Of a DNA stretch of 64,000 nt, positions 33,215 to 45,482 are shown one piece after another. The notes below the pieces were generated by a model that was not told the DNA's origin, did not search any database, and was given only the letters and a program-made list of their open reading frames with translations. A program made the translations under genes and the position numbers. The stretch is from Leclercia sp. AS011 (GTDB lineage: Bacteria; Pseudomonadota; Gammaproteobacteria; Enterobacterales; Enterobacteriaceae), in NCBI RefSeq assembly GCF_037152535.1, contig NZ_JBBCMA010000008.1, forward strand, positions 1-64,000, read 5' to 3'. How positions within the stretch are numbered: the first letter of the stretch is position 1; every line of letters starts with the position of its first letter.

Positions 33215-33275
33215 GGTGAAGGCTTCCTGGCTTAATGGATGAAAAGTCAGGCACCAGAGTAAACATTGATTATAT

Positions 33276-33315
33276 GGACGTCAATACATCTGGACATCTA
33301 AACTTCTTTGCGTAT
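33276..33315. promoter_or_regulatory. MetJ operator between metB and metJ
   Basis: Five contiguous 8-mers, GGACGTCA, ATACATCT, GGACATCT, AAACTTCT and TTGCGTAT, match the met-box AGACGTCT at 6, 6, 6, 6 and 4 of 8 positions. MetJ dimers with S-adenosylmethionine bind such arrays side by side. The array represses metBL and probably metJ itself. Confidence 0.88.
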
Positions 33316-33492
33316 AGATTGAGCAATCCGCAAATAGCCGTTAAAATTACATGCTTTAGCGCATAACCCAGAGGCAATATCCGTGTCACGGTGGCGTCTC
33401 TACGGTAAACTACGCAAGATTATGGCGCGAAACCCTGCGAACCGCTGCGGTGTCGGCCTCATATTAATGACAGAGAGGATTAAAGGTATCTC

Positions 33493-33810
33493 ATGGCTGA
33501 ATGGAGCGGCGAATATATCAGCCCATACGCTGAGCACGGTAAGAAGAGTGAACAAGTAAAAAAAATTACGGTTTCCATTCCTCTGAAGGTGTTAAAGATC
33601 CTCACCGATGAACGCACGCGTCGTCAGGTGAATAACCTGCGTCACGCTACCAACAGTGAGCTGCTGTGCGAGGCGTTCCTGCACGCGTTTACCGGTCAAC
33701 CTTTGCCGAACGATGAAGACCTGCGCAAAGAGCGTAGTGACGAAATTCCGGAAGAGGCGAAGGTGATCATGCGTGAGCTGGGTATCGACCCGGATACGTG
33801 GGAATACTGA
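33493..33810 (+). CDS. metJ: Methionine repressor MetJ
   Basis: Ribbon-helix-helix repressor that uses S-adenosylmethionine as corepressor. The 105-residue protein has the beta strand KKITVSIP that enters the DNA groove (about 23-30) and helices with [18 protein letters not shown]. It is nearly identical to the E. coli protein and the same length. It controls metF, metBL, itself and perhaps btuB in this window. It ends in a strong two-way terminator shared with rpmE; the gene yiiX, found beside metJ in K-12, is absent. Confidence 0.98.
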   Translation: MAEWSGEYISPYAEHGKKSEQVKKITVSIPLKVLKILTDERTRRQVNNLRHATNSELLCEAFLHAFTGQPLPNDEDLRKERSDEIPEEAKVIMRELGIDPDTWEY

Positions 33811-33821
33811 TTTGCAGATAT

Positions 33822-33850
33822 AAAAAAAGCGCCTTGCGGCGCTTTTTTTT
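33822..33850. terminator. Two-way terminator between metJ and rpmE
   Basis: Hairpin GCGCC/GGCGC with loop TTGC, flanked by AAAAAAA and TTTTTTTT, so it works in both directions for the convergent metJ and rpmE. Confidence 0.93.
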
Positions 33851-33861
33851 CGGGATGCATC

Positions 33862-34077
33862 TTACTTGGAAGAGCCCGGGATGCTGAAACGCTTGTTGAA
33901 GCGGTCAACACGGCCACCGGTTGCAACGTCACGCTGCTTACCAGTGTAGAACGGGTGGCACTGGCCGCACACGTCCAGGTTCAGATCGTGGCCCACGGTA
34001 GAGCGGATCTGGATAGAGTTACCGCAAGAGCAGTTTGCAGTAATCATTTCGTATTTAGGATGGATATCTTTTTTCAT
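33862..34077 (-). CDS. rpmE: 50S ribosomal protein L31
   Basis: Ribosomal protein of the large subunit that bridges to the small subunit. The 71-residue product keeps the zinc-binding cysteines C16, C18, C37 and C40 (CSC and CGQC), so it is the zinc form rather than the zinc-free paralogue used in zinc starvation. It is one residue longer than E. coli L31 at the tail (PGSSK). Start [10 protein letters not shown]. The gene is single, divergent from priA and convergent with metJ. Confidence 0.97.
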   Translation of the reverse strand: MKKDIHPKYEMITANCSCGNSIQIRSTVGHDLNLDVCGQCHPFYTGKQRDVATGGRVDRFNKRFSIPGSSK

Positions 34078-34216
34078 GGGGAGAACCTCAGTTAAGGCCG
34101 CGTCGCTCTTCCAGCCCTAACGCCAGACACCACGCGATGTTGAATGTAAGTTCTTTGATGCAAAGTGCACCAAAGGCGGCGAATCATACAGAATTTAACC
34201 AGGGTATGCAAACTGA

Positions 34217-36475
<2,259 letters not shown>

Positions 36476-36609
36476 TAAATGGTGGGAGGCGGATCGAAAA
36501 ATTCAACATGCCTCACACTTTTTATGAAAATTCTGTAACCGCTTCCATTCGCAATCTGATAAAACTGACTCAGTCAGAAAAGCGGTGATACGCCGGCGAG
36601 GAGAAGAGG

Positions 36610-37635
36610 TTGAAGTCCAGGAAAGAGGTCGCCTCTGCGACCATGAAAGATGTTGCCCTGAAAGCAAAAGTCTCAACGGCAACGGTATCCCGAGCCTTAA
36701 TGAATCCCGATAAAGTCTCTCAGACCACACGCAATCGTGTTGAGCAGGCTGCGCTGGAGGTGGGTTACCTGCCTCAGGCGATGGGACGTAACGTCAAACG
36801 TAACGAATCCCGCACCATCCTGGTCATTGTGCCCGACATCTGCGATCCCTTTTTTAGCGAAATCATCCGCGGCATCGAAGTGACCGCCGCGGCCCAGGGC
36901 TACCTGGTGCTGATTGGCGACTGCGCCCACCAGAATCAGCAGGAAAAAACCTTTATCGATCTGATTATTACCAAGCAGATCGACGGCATGCTGCTGCTCG
37001 GCTCACGTCTGCCCTTCGATGCCAGTATTGAAGAGCAGCGCAATCTGCCGCCGATGGTGATGGCCAACGAGTTCGCCCCCGAACTGGAACTGCCTACCGT
37101 TCACATCGATAACCTCACCGCTGCCTTCAACGCCGTGAACTATCTGCAGGAGCTGGGCCATAAACGCATCGGCTGTATCGCCGGGCCGGAAGAGATGCCG
37201 CTGTGTCATTATCGCCTGCAGGGTTACGTCCAGGCGCTGCGCCGCACCGGGGCGACGGTGGATCCGCACTACATTGCCCGGGGCGATTTTACCTACGCCG
37301 CAGGCGGGCTGGCGCTGGAAAAACTGCTCTCGCTGCCGCAGCCGCCGACCGCGGTATTCTGCCACAGCGACGTCATGGCGCTGGGTGCGCTGTCGTATGC
37401 CAAGCGCCGCGGCCTGAACGTGCCGAAAGACCTCTCCATCATTGGCTTCGATAACATTTCCCTGTCTGAATTTTGCGATCCGCCGCTCACCACCGTGGCG
37501 CAACCCCGCTATGACATTGGCCGGGAAGCGATGCTGTTACTGCTGGATCAACTGAACGGTCAGACGGTCAGCAGCGGCTCCCGTTTACTGGACTGTGAAT
37601 TGATTGTTCGCGGTTCAACTCAGGCGCTAACGTAA
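36610..37635 (+). CDS. cytR: LacI-family repressor CytR
   Basis: Cytidine-responsive repressor of nucleoside uptake and catabolism genes, acting together with CRP. The 341-residue protein has a LacI-type helix-turn-helix (11-58; TMKDVALKAKVSTATVSRAL) and a periplasmic-binding-like sensor domain. The start is a TTG six bases after GAGGAG, giving the same 341-residue length as E. coli; the next ATG would cut 11 residues. It is followed by ftsN 93 bases downstream. Confidence 0.95.
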   Translation: MKSRKEVASATMKDVALKAKVSTATVSRALMNPDKVSQTTRNRVEQAALEVGYLPQAMGRNVKRNESRTILVIVPDICDPFFSEIIRGIEVTAAAQGYLVLIGDCAHQNQQEKTFIDLIITKQIDGMLLLGSRLPFDASIEEQRNLPPMVMANEFAPELELPTVHIDNLTAAFNAVNYLQELGHKRIGCIAGPEEMPLCHYRLQGYVQALRRTGATVDPHYIARGDFTYAAGGLALEKLLSLPQPPTAVFCHSDVMALGALSYAKRRGLNVPKDLSIIGFDNISLSEFCDPPLTTVAQPRYDIGREAMLLLLDQLNGQTVSSGSRLLDCELIVRGSTQALT

Positions 37636-37728
37636 AGCCGCCGCCTTTCAGACTTCCTCATCTGGTCAAAGGCCCGTCGCTTAAGTAACATGACGGGCTG
37701 ACAAACGAAAAAATACAGCGAAACGATA

Positions 37729-38709
37729 GTGGCACAACGAGATTATGTACGTCGCGGCCAGCCGGCACCTTCGCGACGCAAAAAGAGTAGCTCACGGAAA
37801 CCGCAACGCAGCATGCCTGCGGTCTCGCCTGCCATGGTCGCGATTGCGGCGGCGGTACTGGTGGCATTCATCGGCGGCCTCTGGTTCATTACGCACCATA
37901 AAAAAGAAGAAGCAGAAGCGCTGCAGGGCAATAAAGTTGTCGGCAATGGCTTGCCCCCGAAACCGGAAGAGCGCTGGCGCTATATTAAAGAGCTGGAGAG
38001 CCGTCAGCCGGGCGTACGTGCGCCGACAGAACCTTCTGCCGGTGGCGAGGTGGTGGATCCTACTCAGTTAACCAACGAACAGCGTCAGCTGCTGGCTCAG
38101 ATGCAGGCCGATATGCGCCAGCAGCCTACCCAGCTCAACGAAGTGCCGTGGAATGAACAGACGGCGGCGCAGCGCCAGCAGACGCTACAGCGTCAACGCC
38201 AGGCGCAGCAACAGGTTCAGCAGCAACAGTGGGCGCAGAACCAGACGGTACAGCAGCCGAAAGCGCAGCCGCGGGTAACGGAACAGCCGTATCAGCAGCC
38301 TAAGCTCGCGCAGACGCAGCCGGTTCAGCAGCCTAAAGCGCAGCCGTCGAAGCAAAATCAGCCGTATCAGGATCTGCTGCAAACTCCGGCGCATACCACT
38401 GCTCAGGCACCGAAAACGCAGCAGGCCGCGCCGATCACCAAAGAGACCGAAGCGCCGAAGCAGACGGCGGAGAAGAAAGACGAGCGCCGCTGGATGGTGC
38501 AGTGCGGCTCCTTTAAAGGGGCAGAGCAGGCAGAAACCGTGCGGGCGCAGCTGGCGTTCGAAGGTTTTGATTCACGCATCACCACCAATAACGGCTGGAA
38601 TCGCGTGGTGATTGGCCCGGTGAAAGGTAAAGACAATGCCGATGGCACCATCTCTCGTCTGAAGATGGCAGGTCACACAAACTGCATTCGACTCGCTTCC
38701 GGGGGTTGA
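37729..38709 (+). CDS. ftsN: Cell division protein FtsN
   Basis: Bitopic inner-membrane protein, last to reach the divisome, which triggers septal peptidoglycan synthesis. The 326-residue protein has a basic cytoplasmic tail (1-32), one membrane helix (about 33-54), a long periplasmic linker very rich in Gln (about 120-235), and a C-terminal SPOR domain (about 250-326) with the disulfide pair C259 and C319. The start codon is GTG, as in E. coli. Direct repeats of QQPKAQP in the linker may vary in number between strains. The heat-shock promoter of hslVU overlaps its stop codon. Confidence 0.96.
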   Translation: MAQRDYVRRGQPAPSRRKKSSSRKPQRSMPAVSPAMVAIAAAVLVAFIGGLWFITHHKKEEAEALQGNKVVGNGLPPKPEERWRYIKELESRQPGVRAPTEPSAGGEVVDPTQLTNEQRQLLAQMQADMRQQPTQLNEVPWNEQTAAQRQQTLQRQRQAQQQVQQQQWAQNQTVQQPKAQPRVTEQPYQQPKLAQTQPVQQPKAQPSKQNQPYQDLLQTPAHTTAQAPKTQQAAPITKETEAPKQTAEKKDERRWMVQCGSFKGAEQAETVRAQLAFEGFDSRITTNNGWNRVVIGPVKGKDNADGTISRLKMAGHTNCIRLASGG

Positions 38710-38734
38710 AACCCCCAAAATCCCCCCCATCTAT
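38705..38734 (+). promoter_or_regulatory. Sigma-32 heat-shock promoter of hslVU
   Basis: GTTGAAA (38705-38711) and CCCCATCTAT (38725-38734) are 13 bases apart, matching the sigma-32 pattern CTTGAAA-N13-CCCCATNT. The -35 includes the ftsN stop codon TGA. Confidence 0.85.
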
Positions 38735-38744
38735 CATTCTATTC

Positions 38745-38768
38745 AGCCCTGAGCACAGGCTCAGGGCT
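38745..38768 (+). other. Stem-loop in the hslVU 5' untranslated region
   Basis: A perfect 10-base stem AGCCCTGAGC/GCTCAGGGCT with loop ACAG lies at the very start of the hslVU message. A matching 5' hairpin in E. coli is reported to stabilise the mRNA; no T run follows, so it is not a terminator. Confidence 0.7.
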
Positions 38769-38803
38769 TCTGTTTCCCGATTCTGTAACCAGGGGGTCTG
38801 CTC

Positions 38804-39334
38804 GTGACAACAATAGTAAGTGTACGCCGTAACGGCCAGGTGGTGATTGCCGGTGATGGCCAGGCCACGCTGGGTAATACCGTCATGAAAGGCAACGTGA
38901 AAAAAGTGCGTCGTCTGTATAACGACAAAGTGATCGCCGGTTTTGCTGGCGGTACCGCTGACGCCTTCACGCTGTTTGAACTGTTTGAACGCAAACTGGA
39001 AATGCATCAGGGTCATCTGGTGAAAGCCGCCGTTGAGCTGGCGAAAGACTGGCGTACCGACCGCATGCTGCGCAAGCTCGAAGCGCTGCTGGCGGTAGCC
39101 GATGAAAATGCCTCGCTGATCATCACCGGTAACGGTGACGTGGTGCAGCCAGAAAACGACCTGATTGCTATCGGTTCCGGCGGCCCGTACGCCCAGGCTG
39201 CCGCCCGCGCGCTGTTGGAGAACTCCGACCTGGGCGCGCGCGATATCGCTGTGAAAGCGTTGGATATTGCAGGTGATATCTGCATCTACACCAACCACTT
39301 CCACACCATCGAAGAATTGCCGTCTAAGGCGTAA
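38804..39334 (+). CDS. hslV: ATP-dependent protease peptidase subunit HslV (ClpQ)
   Basis: Proteasome-like threonine peptidase that forms a double hexamer capped by HslU. The 176-residue protein begins (GTG start) [11 protein letters not shown], so removal of the first Met exposes the catalytic Thr. [21 protein letters not shown] is the conserved core. It leads the hslVU heat-shock operon, 9 bases ahead of hslU, behind a sigma-32 promoter and 5' hairpin. Confidence 0.98.
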   Translation: MTTIVSVRRNGQVVIAGDGQATLGNTVMKGNVKKVRRLYNDKVIAGFAGGTADAFTLFELFERKLEMHQGHLVKAAVELAKDWRTDRMLRKLEALLAVADENASLIITGNGDVVQPENDLIAIGSGGPYAQAAARALLENSDLGARDIAVKALDIAGDICIYTNHFHTIEELPSKA

Positions 39335-39343
39335 GGATTTCTC

Positions 39344-40675
39344 ATGTCTGAAATGACCCCACGCGAAATTGTCAGCGAACTGAACAAACACATTATTGGC
39401 CAGGATAACGCCAAGCGTTCCGTGGCGATCGCCTTGCGTAACCGCTGGCGTCGTATGCAGCTGGATGAAGTGCTGCGCCATGAAGTGACGCCAAAAAACA
39501 TTCTGATGATCGGCCCAACCGGTGTCGGTAAAACCGAGATCGCTCGTCGTCTGGCTAAGCTGGCGAACGCGCCATTTATCAAAGTTGAAGCGACCAAGTT
39601 CACCGAAGTGGGCTATGTCGGGAAAGAAGTGGATTCCATCATCCGCGATCTGACCGATTCTGCGATTAAAATGGTGCGCGTCCAGTCCATCGAGAAAAAC
39701 CGCTATCGCGCCGAAGAGATGGCCGAAGAGCGCGTTCTCGACGTGCTGATCCCACCGGCGAAAAATAACTGGGGCCAGGCCGAGCAACCGGCTGAGCCGT
39801 CTGCTGCACGCCAGGCGTTCCGCAAAAAACTGCGCGAAGGCCAGCTGGACGACAAAGAGATCGAGATCGATCTCGCCGCCGCGCCGATGGGCGTGGAAAT
39901 TATGTCTCCGCCAGGCATGGAAGAGATGACCAGCCAGCTGCAGTCCATGTTCCAGAACCTGGGCGGGCAGAAGCAGAAGCCGCGTAAGCTGAAAATCAAA
40001 GACGCGATGAAGCTGCTGATTGAAGAAGAAGCGGCGAAACTGGTGAACCCGGAAGAGCTGAAGCAGGACGCCATCGACGCGGTTGAACAGCACGGTATCG
40101 TGTTTATCGATGAGATCGATAAAATCTGTAAGCGCGGTGAGTCCAACGGTCCGGATGTCTCCCGTGAAGGCGTACAGCGCGACCTGCTGCCGCTGGTTGA
40201 AGGCTGCACCGTCTCCACCAAGCACGGCATGGTGAAAACCGACCACATCCTGTTTATCGCTTCGGGCGCATTCCAGGTAGCGAAGCCGTCAGATCTGATC
40301 CCGGAGCTGCAGGGTCGTCTGCCTATCCGCGTTGAGCTGCAGGCGCTGACTACTGAAGACTTCGAGCGCATCCTGACCGAGCCGAACGCCTCTGTCACCG
40401 TGCAGTACAAAGCGCTGATGGCCACCGAAGGCGTGAACATCGAGTTCACCGAAGACGGTATCAAGCGTATCGCCCAGGCGGCGTGGCAGGTGAACGAAAC
40501 CACCGAAAACATCGGTGCGCGTCGTCTGCATACCGTGCTGGAGCGCCTGATGGAAGACATCTCCTATGATGCGAGCGACCTGAATGGTCAAAGCATAACC
40601 ATCGATGCCGACTATGTGAGTAAGCACCTTGATGCTTTAGTAGCAGATGAAGATCTGAGCCGTTTTATCTTATAA
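39344..40675 (+). CDS. hslU: ATP-dependent protease ATPase subunit HslU (ClpY)
   Basis: AAA+ unfoldase partner of HslV. The 443-residue protein has Walker A GPTGVGKT (57-64), the pore-loop GYVG (about 90-93), Walker [11 protein letters not shown] and the C-terminal tail EDLSRFIL that inserts into HslV. The length equals that of E. coli. A terminator follows about 30 bases after the stop. Confidence 0.98.
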   Translation: MSEMTPREIVSELNKHIIGQDNAKRSVAIALRNRWRRMQLDEVLRHEVTPKNILMIGPTGVGKTEIARRLAKLANAPFIKVEATKFTEVGYVGKEVDSIIRDLTDSAIKMVRVQSIEKNRYRAEEMAEERVLDVLIPPAKNNWGQAEQPAEPSAARQAFRKKLREGQLDDKEIEIDLAAAPMGVEIMSPPGMEEMTSQLQSMFQNLGGQKQKPRKLKIKDAMKLLIEEEAAKLVNPEELKQDAIDAVEQHGIVFIDEIDKICKRGESNGPDVSREGVQRDLLPLVEGCTVSTKHGMVKTDHILFIASGAFQVAKPSDLIPELQGRLPIRVELQALTTEDFERILTEPNASVTVQYKALMATEGVNIEFTEDGIKRIAQAAWQVNETTENIGARRLHTVLERLMEDISYDASDLNGQSITIDADYVSKHLDALVADEDLSRFIL

Positions 40676-40704
40676 TCGCGGTCATTGCATTTTCATCACT
40701 GATG

Positions 40705-40729
40705 ATGGGGCTGAAAAGCCCCATTTTTA
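40705..40729 (+). terminator. Rho-independent terminator of hslVU
   Basis: Stem ATGGGGCT/AGCCCCAT with loop GAAA (40705-40724), followed by TTTTTATT. It ends only 16 bases before the menA start, so menA is probably read by leakage or from a promoter inside hslU. Confidence 0.88.
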
Positions 40730-40744
40730 TTGGCTAAACATCCT

Positions 40745-41665
40745 ATGACTAACATCAGCCGTACGCGTGCCTGGCTGGAAAGCCTGCGTCCTAAAACCCT
40801 TCCTCTCGCCTTCGCCGCCATTGTGGTGGGTACGGCTCTTGCCTGGTGGCAGGGACATTTTGACCCCCTGGTGGCCGCGCTTGCGCTGATCACCGCCGGG
40901 CTACTGCAAATCCTCTCTAATCTGGCCAACGACTATGGCGATGCCGTGAAGGGCAGCGATAAGCCCGACCGTATCGGGCCGCTGCGCGGGATGCAGAAAG
41001 GAGTGATCACCCAGGCGCAGATGAAGCGGGCGCTGATTATCACCGTGGTGCTGATATGTCTCTCCGGGATTGCGCTGGTGCTGGTGGCCTGTAAAACCCC
41101 AGCGGATGCGGTTGGCTTCCTCGTGCTCGGTCTGCTGGCGATTGTCGCGGCGATCACCTATACCGTCGGCACCCGCCCTTACGGCTACATCGGACTGGGT
41201 GATATCTCGGTGCTGGTGTTCTTCGGCTGGCTGAGCGTGATGGGTAGCTGGTATCTGCAGGCGCATACCCTGATCCCTGCCCTGTTCCTGCCAGCCACCG
41301 CCTGCGGCATGCTGGCGACGGCCGTGCTGAATATTAACAATCTGCGGGATATCGACAGCGATCGGCTGAACGGGAAGAACACCCTGGCGGTGCGTCTGGG
41401 GCCGGTGAATGCCCGCCGCTACCATGCCTGCCTGCTGATGGGTGCCCTGCTCTGTCTGGCGCTGTTTAACCTGCTGTCCCTGCACAGTATCTGGGGCTGG
41501 CTGTTTGTACTCGCGACACCGCTGCTGGTGAAACAGGCGCGTTACGTGATCCGCGAGCAGAGCGCCTCGGCCATGCCGCCAATGCTGGAACGCACGGTAA
41601 AAGGGGCCCTGCTGACTAACCTGTTGTTCGTGGTCGGAATTGTGCTTAGCCAGACGCTAAGTTAG
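40745..41665 (+). CDS. menA: 1,4-dihydroxy-2-naphthoate octaprenyltransferase
   Basis: Membrane prenyltransferase that attaches the octaprenyl chain to make demethylmenaquinone, needed for anaerobic respiration. The 306-residue UbiA-family protein has about nine membrane segments and the Asp-rich motif LSNLANDYGDAVKGSDKPD (about 58-76) that binds the prenyl diphosphate through Mg2+. ATG start MTNISRTRAW resembles the E. coli N-terminus; a TTG five codons upstream lies in the hslU terminator. The Shine-Dalgarno sequence is weak. Confidence 0.95.
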   Translation: MTNISRTRAWLESLRPKTLPLAFAAIVVGTALAWWQGHFDPLVAALALITAGLLQILSNLANDYGDAVKGSDKPDRIGPLRGMQKGVITQAQMKRALIITVVLICLSGIALVLVACKTPADAVGFLVLGLLAIVAAITYTVGTRPYGYIGLGDISVLVFFGWLSVMGSWYLQAHTLIPALFLPATACGMLATAVLNINNLRDIDSDRLNGKNTLAVRLGPVNARRYHACLLMGALLCLALFNLLSLHSIWGWLFVLATPLLVKQARYVIREQSASAMPPMLERTVKGALLTNLLFVVGIVLSQTLS

Positions 41666-41757
41666 CTGACAAATATCAATTAACAATTGATGATTTTGCC
41701 AACAATGCAATTCGCGCGATATACTGAAATCACTTGCAGCAACAGAGCGTTAAACCT

Positions 41758-42243
41758 ATGAAATACGATACCTCCGAGCTTTGTGACATCTACCAGGAAG
41801 ATGTTAACGTCGTAGAACCGCTGTTCTCCAACTTTGGTGGACGGTCGTCATTTGGCGGACAAATCATCACGGTGAAATGTTTTGAGGATAACGGGTTGCT
41901 GTACGATCTGCTCGAACAGAACGGCCGTGGTCGCATTCTGCTGATCGATGGCGGCGGCTCCGTGCGTCGCGCATTAATCGATGCAGAACTTGCCCGTCTC
42001 GCCACGCAAAACGAGTGGGAAGGCCTTGTGGTGTACGGCGCGGTGCGTCAGGTAGACGACCTCGAAGAGCTGGATATCGGCATTCAGGCGATTGCCGCTA
42101 TTCCGGTAGGTGCCGCAGGTGAAGGCATTGGCGAAAGCGACGTGCGCGTCAATTTCGGCGGGGTGACGTTCTTCTCTGGCGACCATCTGTATGCCGACAA
42201 CACCGGCATTATCCTGTCGGAAGATCCGCTGGATATCGAGTAG
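41758..42243 (+). CDS. rraA: Regulator of RNase E activity RraA
   Basis: Trimeric ring protein that binds RNase E and DEAD-box helicases and lowers RNA decay. The 161-residue product begins [13 protein letters not shown], identical to the E. coli start; the open frame eight codons upstream covers the promoter region. It matches the family formerly misnamed MenG. The upstream sequence GCGATATACTGAAAT has a plausible -10, and stationary-phase control is known in E. coli. It is followed by a REP element and a two-way terminator shared with zapB. Confidence 0.96.
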   Translation: MKYDTSELCDIYQEDVNVVEPLFSNFGGRSSFGGQIITVKCFEDNGLLYDLLEQNGRGRILLIDGGGSVRRALIDAELARLATQNEWEGLVVYGAVRQVDDLEELDIGIQAIAAIPVGAAGEGIGESDVRVNFGGVTFFSGDHLYADNTGIILSEDPLDIE

Positions 42244-42249
42244 TAAAAA

Positions 42250-42281
42250 GCCGGGTGGCGGCTTCGCCTTACCTGGCCTAC
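42250..42281. repeat. REP element after rraA
   Basis: REP palindrome CCGGGTGGCGGCTTCGCC to ACCTGGCCTAC between the convergent rraA and zapB genes. Confidence 0.82.
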
Positions 42282-42308
42282 AAATTCTACTCTGCGTTTT
42301 GCAGAAAC

Positions 42309-42337
42309 AAAAAAAGCATCCTCAGGATGCTTTTTTT
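42309..42337. terminator. Two-way terminator between rraA and zapB
   Basis: Hairpin GCATCC/GGATGC with loop TCA, flanked by AAAAAAA and TTTTTTT. Confidence 0.92.
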
Positions 42338-42351
42338 ATGTCGAAAGAAAA

Positions 42352-42591
42352 TTACACTTCTTCCATACGTCCCAGCAGGGCATGCAGACGATCCTGCCAG
42401 CCGGTCTGCTGTTCGCGCAGATGGTGGTTTTCACGCTCCAGCTCTTCGCGACCGTGCTGAGCAGTCTGAATTTCCTGCGACAGCGCGTTGTTTTTTTCTT
42501 TCAGCTCTTCGATTTCCATCTGCAGCAGGGTGATGGTATCAATCGCCTGCTGTACTTTCGATTCCAGTTTCTCAAACACTTCTAACGACAT
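42352..42591 (-). CDS. zapB: Cell division protein ZapB
   Basis: Small coiled-coil protein that joins the Z-ring through ZapA and links it to the chromosome terminus through MatP. The 79-residue product is almost wholly a heptad coiled coil ([20 protein letters not shown] onwards). The start is the family ATG; a longer frame upstream is not conserved. It is convergent with rraA and divergent from glpF. Confidence 0.96.
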   Translation of the reverse strand: MSLEVFEKLESKVQQAIDTITLLQMEIEELKEKNNALSQEIQTAQHGREELERENHHLREQQTGWQDRLHALLGRMEEV

Positions 42592-42993
42592 AATGCTACC
42601 TCTCCTGAATTTGCAAGGCGACGCTTGACGTAAACGCGCACAACACCTGGTGTCGATTGTATGGAGCCCCGCCCTCCCTGTCCAGCGGCAGACCGCGCAG
42701 ATTGCGGTTTGCAACACTTTTCAGTCTCCTCCTGGTGCGTTCGCACCATATACCCCTAAATTGTTAACACTTTAGTTAATAGAATGCGTCAGCCCACCCG
42801 CTCGTATAAACGCTAACGCACACTTCATGGCGCGTTATCGCTCATTTTGTTGACACGGCACACACATTTTAATTTCGATATTTCTCGTTTTTGCTCGTTA
42901 ACGATAAATTAACACTGTGTCTACAGGACATCGTGGCGATCGTGACGTTCGGCGCGATGACAATAACCATTACTTTTCTGTCAGGATCCGATT
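42592..42993 (+). promoter_or_regulatory. glpF upstream region with GlpR operators
   Basis: This 402-base gap has no gene. Close to glpF, TTTGCTCGTTAACGATAAA (42890-42908) fits the GlpR operator pattern ATKTTCGWWAWMGAACAT-like, and a weaker half copy ATTTCGATATTTCTCG lies at 42872-42887. TTGTTGACACGGCACACACA (about 42847-42866) offers a possible -35 and CRP half-site. GlpR repression with relief by glycerol 3-phosphate, and CRP activation, are known for glpFKX. The zapB promoter must lie at the left end. Confidence 0.7.
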
Positions 42994-43839
42994 ATGAGTG
43001 AAACATCAACCTTGAAAGGCCAGTGCATCGCAGAGTTCCTGGGTACTGGGTTGTTGATTTTCTTTGGTGTAGGGTGCGTGGCGGCGCTTAAAGTCGCGGG
43101 CGCCAGCTTTGGGCAGTGGGAAATCAGCGTGATCTGGGGTCTGGGCGTGGCGATGGCCATCTACCTGACGGCGGGTGTTTCAGGTGCCCATCTTAACCCT
43201 GCGGTAACCATCGCGCTGTGGCTGTTTGCCTGCTTTGATAAACGCAAAGTTGTACCCTTTATTGTGGCGCAGTTTGCCGGTGCCTTTTGCGCAGCAGCGT
43301 TAGTTTACGGGCTCTATTACAATCTGTTTATCGACTTCGAACAAACTCACCACATGGTGCGTGGCAGCGTCGAAAGTCTCGACCTGGCGGGCATCTTCTC
43401 CACCTATCCGAACCCGCACATTAACTTTGTGCAGGCCTTCGCCGTGGAGATGGTGATCACCGCTATTCTGATGGGCGTCATCATGGCGCTGGGTGATGAC
43501 GGCAACGGCATTCCACGCGGCCCGCTGGCACCGCTGCTGATTGGCCTGCTGATCGCGGTCATCGGCGCATCGATGGGACCGCTGACGGGTTTCGCCATGA
43601 ACCCGGCGCGTGACATTGGACCGAAGGCCTTCGCCTTTATTGCCGGCTGGGGCGACGTTGCCTTCACCGGCGGCAAAGATATTCCTTACTTCCTGGTGCC
43701 GCTGTTCGGCCCCATTGTAGGTGCTGCGCTGGGCGCATTCGGCTATCGTAAGCTGATTGGCCGCCACCTGCCGTGCGACACTTGTGTCACAGAGGAGAAG
43801 GACGTTCCCTCTGCCACACAACAAAACGCTTCGCTGTAA
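42994..43839 (+). CDS. glpF: Glycerol uptake facilitator GlpF
   Basis: Inner-membrane aquaglyceroporin that lets glycerol diffuse in, after which GlpK traps it. The 281-residue channel has six membrane segments and the two NPA half-helix motifs, N68-P-A (SGAHLNPAV) and NPA at about 203-205 (FAMNPARDIGP), whose following Arg forms the selectivity filter. The length equals that of E. coli. It heads glpF-glpK-glpX, 21 bases before glpK. Confidence 0.98.
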   Translation: MSETSTLKGQCIAEFLGTGLLIFFGVGCVAALKVAGASFGQWEISVIWGLGVAMAIYLTAGVSGAHLNPAVTIALWLFACFDKRKVVPFIVAQFAGAFCAAALVYGLYYNLFIDFEQTHHMVRGSVESLDLAGIFSTYPNPHINFVQAFAVEMVITAILMGVIMALGDDGNGIPRGPLAPLLIGLLIAVIGASMGPLTGFAMNPARDIGPKAFAFIAGWGDVAFTGGKDIPYFLVPLFGPIVGAALGAFGYRKLIGRHLPCDTCVTEEKDVPSATQQNASL

Positions 43840-45372
<1,533 letters not shown>

Positions 45373-45374
45373 TA

Positions 45375-45412
45375 TCTCCCCTCACCCGACCCTTCTCCCC
45401 TTTGGGAGAGGG
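45375..45412. repeat. CCCTCTCCCC-type repeat between glpK and glpX
   Basis: CCCCTCACCCGACCCTTCTC continues into a CCCTTTGGGAGAGGGG hairpin. It is an inverted copy of the unit at 29575-29616, with a few changes. It lies just after the glpK stop, where a hairpin could lower glpX expression relative to glpK. Confidence 0.65.
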
Positions 45413-45482
45413 GTCTCCAGCCCGCACCCTTTCCACTCTGTGATAAACTTCGTGCAATTCCTTTTGACCGCACGAGTACCCA

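Noticed and set aside
38185..38394. Leu/Arg-rich open frame antisense to the ftsN glutamine linker
   Set aside because: A by-product of CAG/CAA repeats read in reverse; no start signals.
37729..38709. Glutamine-rich ftsN linker as a possible foreign or degenerate segment
   Set aside because: A low-complexity Gln-rich linker is normal for FtsN of enterobacteria, and the membrane and SPOR domains are intact.
38579..40246. Long open frame (555 codons) on the minus strand across hslV and hslU
   Set aside because: It is fully antisense to two strongly conserved genes, has no ribosome site and its His/Phe/Gln-rich product is typical of a reversed high-GC coding frame.
42592..42993. Possible small gene in the zapB-glpF gap
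   Set aside because: No open frame with a ribosome site resembles a protein; the region is A/T-rich near glpF and fits a control region.
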